The notes beneath the pieces are model-generated. The model saw only the letters and a list, made by a program, of their open reading frames with translations. It did not search any database and was not told the DNA's origin. A program made the position numbers and the translations under genes. Positions 58,452-64,000 of a stretch of 64,000 bases of DNA are shown here, in pieces (the stretch's first letter is position 1; every line of letters begins with the position of its first letter). The stretch comes from Phymorhynchus buccinoides (lineage: Eukaryota; Mollusca; Gastropoda; Neogastropoda; Raphitomidae). The stretch covers positions 989,357-1,053,356 of the forward strand of contig CM065690.1 in NCBI GenBank assembly GCA_017654935.2, read 5' to 3'.

Positions 58452-59010
58452 AGCCTGATACATGTCAGCAATTGCTGTTTACAGTAGGCGGACATCACTG
58501 GAAGCCTGATACATGTCAGCAATTGCTGTTTACAGCAGGCGGACATCACTGGAAGCCTGATACATGTCAGCAATTGCTGTTTACAGCAGGCGGACATCAC
58601 TGGAAGCCTGATACAAGTCAGCAATTGCTGTTTACAGCAGGCGGACATCATTGGAAGCCTGATACATGTCAGCAATTGCTGTTTACAGCAGGCGGACATC
58701 ATTGGAAGCCTGATACATGTCAACAATTGCTGTTTACAGCAGGCGGACATCACTGGAAGCCTGATACATGTCAGCAATTGCTGTTTACAGCAGGCGGACA
58801 TCACTGGAAGCCTGATACATGTCAGCAATTGCTGTTTACAGCAGGCGGACATCACTGGAAGCCTGATACATGTCAGCAATTGCTGTTTACAGCAGGCGGA
58901 CATCACTGGAAGCCTGATACAAGTCAGCAATTGCTGTTTACAGCAGGCGGACATCACTGGAAGCCTGATACATGTCAGCAATTGCTGTTTACAGCAGGCG
59001 GACATCATTG
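58452..59010. repeat. 51-bp minisatellite, third copy, 11 copies
   Basis: Unit as at 9513-10172. Two units carry ACAAGTCAG, against five in the inverted arm. Confidence 0.95.
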
Positions 59011-59119
59011 GAGGAAGAACAATTTCAGATATTTAGCCGTTTTTCTAGGTACTTTTTTCTTTTTAAAGCATAGTTTTTTCAGAATATCTTGGGGATCTTG
59101 ATAAACGCATGCACAAACA

Positions 59120-59577
59120 CACACGCTGATCTCCCCTTTTATACATTGAATCTTCTTCACACACACACACGCTGATCCCCCCTTTTATACATTGAATCTT
59201 CTTCACACACACACACTCTCTGATCTCCCCTTTTATACATTGAATCTTCTTCACACACACACACACGCTGATCCCCCCTATTATACATTGAATCTTCTTC
59301 ACACACACACACACACACGCTGATCTCCCCTTTTATACATTGAATCTTCTTCACACACACACGCTGATCTCCCCTTTTATACATTGAATCTTCTTCACAC
59401 ACACACGCTGATCTCCCCTTTTATACATTGAATCTTCTTCACACACACATGCTGATCTCCCCTTTTATACATTGAATCTTCTTCACACACACACACACAC
59501 ACACACACGCTGATCTCCCCTTTTATACATTGAATCTTCTTCACACACACACACACACATGCTGATCTCCCCTTTTA
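59120..59577. repeat. compound AC satellite, left part, 10 units
   Basis: Same unit as 10270-16015. It is interrupted by the Tc1 element inside the tenth unit (CCCCTTTTATA) and resumes at 61215. Confidence 0.9.
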
Positions 59578-59579
59578 TA

Positions 59580-61212
59580 AGCTATCCACAAAAAGTTAAG
59601 GATCACTTGCAAACTAATTCATAACTTTCCAAATAAGAAAGCCAATGCGTTGAATTTTGGCCAACATTTAATTCAATGCTTTAGTGATAACGATGCACAA
59701 TTGCCTTCAATTTCGAGCAATCGTTTGGTCTGTACATTTGATCAAAGTGGGTACGTATCGAAATTTGATTTCCCAAAGTCATTGAAATCACAAGACAGGG
59801 CATTCTGATGCTCCCAAAAGTTCAGTAATGTGTGTATCCGCCATGGCTGTTCTGGCACTCGACGCAGCGAGTCCTCATGGAGTTGACCAGGGTGGTGAAG
59901 ATCCTCTGTGGAAGCGCCTGCCACTCAGCCTGCAGCATCTGGTAGAGGTGCTGGGCATCCCTGGGAGGGGGGTGGTTGCTCCTCACTTTGCGATCCAGCT
60001 CATCCCAGAGGTTCTCAATCGGGTTGAGATCGGGACTGCATGCTGGCCACTCCATTCTGTTGACTCCAGACTGCTGCAGGAAGTCGTTGACCACCCTTGC
60101 CCTGTGGGGGCGAGCGTTGTCATCCTGGTAGACAGCCGGCGGTCCCATCTGCTGCAGTGTAGGCACAGCCAGCGGTCGAAGGATCTCATCCCGGTATCGG
60201 AGGCCAGTCAGGTTACCCTGTACATGATACAAGGGTGTTCTGTGGTGAAGGCTGAAGGCCCCCCAGACCATTACAGAACCTCCACCAAAGGCCACCTTTT
60301 CTTGGACAGTGGCGTCAATAAAGCGTTCCCCTGGGCGCCTCCAGACCCTCAGTCGGCCGTCGTTGTGGTTCAGGGTGAAGCGTGATTCATCACTGAACAG
60401 GACCTGGGACCATTGCTGACGTGTCCACCTCACGTGACGTCTGCAGAAGGCGCGGCGTGCTGCCCTATGGGCTGGAGTTAAGCGTGGCCGTACAGCTGGG
60501 CGACGAGAACGGAGGTTAAACCCATGAAGGCGGTTCCGTATGGTCTGCTGGCTGATGTTGATGTTAGTAGCCACCCTCAGCTGCCTTCGAATGATGCTGG
60601 AAGAGGCTGTTCTTGTCTGCAGGGCTTGTCGTTCAATGAGACGATCTTCACGTGGAGTTGTCTTCTTCGGTCGACCAGATCTGCGTCTTTCATGGACCCT
60701 CCCAGTGGCTGTGAAGCGTTGAATCAGTCTGACAATGACCGAGATGGACACCTGAAGTCGCCTGGCCACTTCTCGCTTGGGAACACCATCTTGGAACCAT
60801 GCAACAGCTCGTCCCCTATCCAACTCGCTCAATTTTCGTCGTGGAGGCATTGTCAAATCAGGCCTAATACTGGTGGTATGTCTTCTTATAAAGCCAAGCA
60901 AGAGACAGCATCTCACACATAAACAGCAGTGCTTGCACGTGCATAATGGTTTTTCCATCTGGCTTGTGCAATGTGTTCATGCAGAACGATCCAAAACAAG
61001 GTCCTTTTTCGCAAGTTTCCGCTTTTTCTTTTGCTGCCAAGCTCAGTAATAGAGAATCACGTGCAATGTTTCCACTAACACAACATCGCCCACTTACAGC
61101 TGAACAAGAATTCATAACAATTTGGCTTGACTGAGAAAAAAATAACAGGAACGAACGGAGTTTCTTGCGCACCTGTTTTCTCATAGTGATCCTTAACTTT
61201 TTGTGAGTAGTG
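59580..61212 (-). mobile_element. complete Tc1/mariner element, 1633 bp
   Basis: Terminal repeats AGCTATCCACAAAAAGTTAA and, on the other strand, CACTACTCACAAAAAGTTAA, both continuing GGATCACT (28 bp, about 5 mismatches). TA lies on both sides (59578-59579 and 61213-61214). Removing the element and one TA restores the array unit CCCCTTTTATACATTG, so the insertion is exact. Copy 1 lacks the element. Confidence 0.95.
59822..60850 (-). CDS. Tc1/mariner DD34E transposase
   Basis: It catalyses cut-and-paste transposition at TA sites through terminal-repeat binding and a DDE active site. The protein has 342 residues from MPPRRKLSELDRGRAVAWFQ; the upstream methionine 36 codons earlier is less likely, because the family starts here and is about 340 residues long. 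Residues 1-110 hold two helix-turn-helix segments (VAWFQDGVPKREVARRLQ, GRPKKTTPREDR); RSGRPKK is the GRPR-like motif between them. The catalytic residues are D in LFSDESRF, D in YQDDNARPH and E in LNPIENLWDE; exactly 34 residues separate the last two. No stop or frameshift is visible, so it may be active. The 41501 fragment is a damaged copy of the same element. Confidence 0.95.
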   Translation of the reverse strand: MPPRRKLSELDRGRAVAWFQDGVPKREVARRLQVSISVIVRLIQRFTATGRVHERRRSGRPKKTTPREDRLIERQALQTRTASSSIIRRQLRVATNINISQQTIRNRLHGFNLRSRRPAVRPRLTPAHRAARRAFCRRHVRWTRQQWSQVLFSDESRFTLNHNDGRLRVWRRPGERFIDATVQEKVAFGGGSVMVWGAFSLHHRTPLYHVQGNLTGLRYRDEILRPLAVPTLQQMGPPAVYQDDNARPHRARVVNDFLQQSGVNRMEWPACSPDLNPIENLWDELDRKVRSNHPPPRDAQHLYQMLQAEWQALPQRIFTTLVNSMRTRCVECQNSHGGYTHY

Positions 61213-61214
61213 TA

Positions 61215-61425
61215 CATTGAATCTTCTTCACACACACACTCTGATCCCCCCTTTTATACATTGAATCTTCTTCACACACACACACACTCTGATCCCCCCT
61301 TTTATACATTGAAATCTTCTTCACACACACACACACTCTGATCCCCCCTATTATACATTGAATCTTCTTCACACACACACACACTCTGATCTCCCCTTTT
61401 ATACATTGAATCTTCTTCACACACG
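61215..61425. repeat. compound AC satellite, right part, about 5 units
   Basis: Continuation of the array after the Tc1 insertion; ends at GTTTCAAATCCAACTGACAG exactly as copy 1 does at 16017. Confidence 0.9.
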
Positions 61426-61439
61426 TTTCAAATCCAACT

Positions 61440-61800
61440 GACAGCGTGGTTAACCCCTTCACTGCCAGAGAAAAATGGAGAAATTATCGATTTTCTTGCC
61501 ATGAAATTTAGAAGAGACCCGCTAGACTCAATCTGAGAAAAAGGTCCAGAGTGTGGCAGAGATGTATCTTTCCTGCCTTGTTTAAATTTAAAAACCAGCA
61601 TTCCCAGGACTATGACATCAAAAGTTATGACATCATCAATGACATCACTGTGCAGGCAGTGCAGGCGTTAATGAAAGTAATATCACTGATTTGATGATGA
61701 GTCACCTTCATTGCCACCCCCCCCCCCCCCCCCCCCCCCTCCCCCACCCCCATGTCTACGGGTGATTTCATCCAACCCTTTAACAGCCTCATCAGCATTC
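61440..61800. repeat. dispersed repeat with poly-C, third copy
   Basis: Counterpart of 16020-16400. It reads TTAACCCCTTCACTGCC, closer to the piggyBac-like MITE end than copy 1 does. The C run is shorter and interrupted. Confidence 0.5.
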
Positions 61801-62319
61801 TACCTCTCCTTCCAACGCTGGAAATCTTCATACACGGAATCGGCACAGCAACAGCAGCGAGAAAGGCAAAAATTATGTCGTGTGTTAACTCATTCACATC
61901 GCAACGATTTTGAATTATCAAAAAACCTCACAAATGACTCCAGCCATACACACAGACAAAACATGCACAAACAAAAGGAGAAATGAAAGAAGATCACGGG
62001 TTTTTACTTCAGGTTTAGACATAGGGAAGTGGTAGATCAGACTTTTTGGTATATATACTTTATATATAAAAACTGTTTAGACCGATTGGTTACCCCACAA
62101 CAATTAAACCACAACAAAAGCAAAGTCAGAATTGTGGTCTAAGGGAGCGAAGCGAGTTTAGAAGTGACCAAGGTATGGTGTGCACACAGATTTACTTCCC
62201 TCGAAGCAAATGCATCAAATTGACAGCTATCTATTAATTCCGGACATATAGGGATTGACCAAAAGACAGACAGGCAGACAGACAGACAGACGAGGAAACA
62301 GTGCAGCTATGCTGGAGAC

Positions 62320-62398
62320 CTGGGCATCCAAGGCTTTCTTGTAGGTGTCCACCGATTGAAACTTGTCCTTGATGTTCTGCTCTCGCTGAGCCGCCAGA
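62320..62398 (-). CDS. CCDC81: CCDC81-like exon H, third copy
   Basis: Acceptor TTTCCTGCAG and 79 nt identical in protein to 16921-16999; donor CAG|GTCTCC. Confidence 0.85.
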
Positions 62399-62805
62399 CT
62401 GCAGGAAAAGAAACACGGAACATTTGATGGGAGTTTGCATCACAACACACGAAAACACATGCACATAAATGAAATAAAGATACACATAACACACACACAC
62501 CAGGCAGACAGACACACAACTACATGCTTGTAAGCAAGCTGTATATATTTCATATATCTATGCATGCTCTCACCTTCTCTCTCTCTCACACACACACACA
62601 TACATACATACAGACACACACAACTCACTCCTCAGCTGTTTTCAAGATTCCCTGAGAGAGACTTCCGGGACAGAACCACCAAGTTCAAAATGCTCCAAAT
62701 CACTTGCGGTCGAATTGTTAAGGATGATTTTTGTTAAAAACTGTAGTTCAGTTTCTGGAAAAATGACAAAACCTGAAATCAATGTGAAACTGAAAGAGTT
62801 GCACC

Positions 62806-62985
62806 CATGCACACACACAGTGACACACACACAGTGACACACACACACAGTGACACACACACATTGACACACACACACACAGTGACACACACACATTGAC
62901 ACACACACACAGACACACACACAGTGACACACACACACACATACACACACACATAGACACACACACATTGACACACACACACAAC
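62806..62985. repeat. (AC)n with GTGACAC interruptions, third copy
   Basis: Counterpart of 17405-17592; one or two units differ. Confidence 0.85.
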
Positions 62986-62989
62986 TCAC

Positions 62990-63075
62990 TCCTCAGCCAG
63001 CTGCACTTGCTCCAGTCGTTCCAGGAATTGTTCATCAGCTTTCTTCTTGGCTATGGTGCTGTCCTTGGCCTCCAC
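62990..63075 (-). CDS. CCDC81: CCDC81-like exon G, third copy
   Basis: 86 nt, acceptor GTGTTTCAG and donor GA|GTGAGT, same protein as 17597-17682. The first junction duplicate follows at 63095-63185. Confidence 0.85.
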
Positions 63076-63196
63076 CTGAAACACCACACAACAACAATAC
63101 TGCATCGTCACAGTCACCGTCTGTCTGTCCTCTTGGCTATGGCGCTGTCCTTGGCTTCTACCTGAAACACCACACAACAACAATACTGCATTGTAC

Positions 63197-63535
63197 CAGC
63201 CGCCGTGGTGTAGTGGTTAGCGTCGCGGACTACTGGCTGGGAGGTCTTGGGTTCGAATCCCATCAGAGGCGAGGTTTTTTTTCGGTCCTGGACCGACTCC
63301 TACCCAGACTGAGAGTGAGTGGCTATGGGCTCAATGGGAAGACTGAAACCACACAGTCGAGTTTCATCCGCTTAACGGATGCGATTCTGAGAGTGTTGCT
63401 CTAATTGCAAGACCAACACTGCAGGTGTCTGTAGTTCTCGGGCCTGGTTAACGCCAGGATATCATTATGAACGGAAGCGTAGAATACAGCCCTGCCATGC
63501 AGTCTCAGACTGATACAGAACTCCATAGCATCATC
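63197..63535 (+). mobile_element. tRNA-derived SINE with (CAT)n tail, third copy
   Basis: Counterpart of 17803-18145, with an intact GTCGCGGACTACT stretch between the boxes and a shorter CAT tail. Confidence 0.75.
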
Positions 63536-63619
63536 ATCATTGGCCTCATTTTCCATCAATCATAAAATTAAAAGATGTCTCAAATTCTGTGGCTTTGCAT
63601 GCCTTGCTCTCATGGTGAC

Positions 63620-64000
63620 CTCAGTTTCGGTTTCCAATCCAGTCTATGCCCTTGGTGCGTTCGGGTCAAAGTCATGGGGATCAGTGTGTTCTGGGGAGCT
63701 GTCGGTGGACGGTCGTGGTGGCGCCCTCGGAGTAGGACCTCACTCACGCTGGCTCCGCGACTAAGAGAATAGTGTCGTCAGTAGGGGGCTTAGTAGGTGG
63801 TGTCCTGAACAGGCTCCACTGAACTCCACCGAAGTGACTCAGCAGAAGTGCAGTGTCTCCTCGGTTGGTTGCCTCCTGACGGCCTAACATAGATTCGCTC
63901 CCCTTGGACTGCTGGTCTCGGATTCTGTGATTTGAACAAACCGGGGTGTAGCTGCGAATTGGGATTCGGAATGAGCGGCGTGGGAGCAACGCCACTGTAC
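63620..64000. repeat. dispersed repeat, third copy, cut by window end
   Basis: Counterpart of 18230-18630. Confidence 0.6.

Larger units (their letters stand above)
50820..60006 (+). repeat. right arm of giant inverted repeat
   Basis: Direct counterpart of copy 1 from about 1940, and inverted counterpart of 41501-50790. 50640-51540, around the centre, is rich in small indels relative to copy 1; beyond about 51590 it is clean. Confidence 0.9.

Noticed and set aside
59828..60385. 185-codon plus-strand frame opposite the transposase
   Set aside because: Shadow of the transposase coding strand.

Overview
The window reads as animal nuclear DNA, most likely a mollusc and plausibly a marine gastropod. 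Evidence: split exons with GT-AG junctions, tRNA-headed SINEs, hAT, Tc1/mariner, pogo-like and piggyBac-like elements, and a very high load of (GA)n, (AC)n and longer tandem arrays. There are no prokaryotic operons. Most long open frames are by-products of tandem repeats and are not annotated as genes. The species call is inference; the eukaryotic call is direct.

One host gene is recognisable: the C-terminal two thirds of a CCDC81-like coiled-coil protein on the minus strand. I name its exons A to J in coding order: A 39911-40166, B about 26675-26905, C 24707-24869, D 22912-23227, E 22055-22162, F (only damaged copies, 20423-21023), G 17597-17682, H 16921-16999, I 8722-8942, J 6014-6278 with the stop codon. 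Splice phases agree from A to J, and the peptide follows vertebrate CCDC81 as I recall it ([52 protein letters not shown]). The N-terminal HU-type domains would lie to the right of 40166 and are not seen.

The unusual feature is that many splice junctions of this gene have been copied into tandem repeats. The extreme case is an array of about 100 units of about 69 bp (33131-39965), each holding the end of exon A, its GTGAGT donor and a CAG. Smaller arrays carry the acceptors of C, D, G and J and the donors of D and I.

Layout: 1-6013 is the 3' flank with minisatellites; 6014-40318 is the gene, with introns full of arrays and transposons; 41001-41500 is an N gap. Beyond the gap the same locus is repeated twice: inverted (41501 to about 50790) and then direct (about 50820 to 64000, matching about 1940-18640). 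The two copies form a palindrome with arms of about 9.2 kb centred near 50805. Both arms carry a Tc1 element that copy 1 lacks, and lack a pogo-like MITE that copy 1 has. The simplest reading is that copy 1 is one haplotype and everything right of the gap is the other haplotype with a fold-back artefact; a genuine palindromic duplication cannot be excluded from sequence alone. The only intact protein-coding mobile gene is the Tc1/mariner DD34E transposase at 59822-60850.
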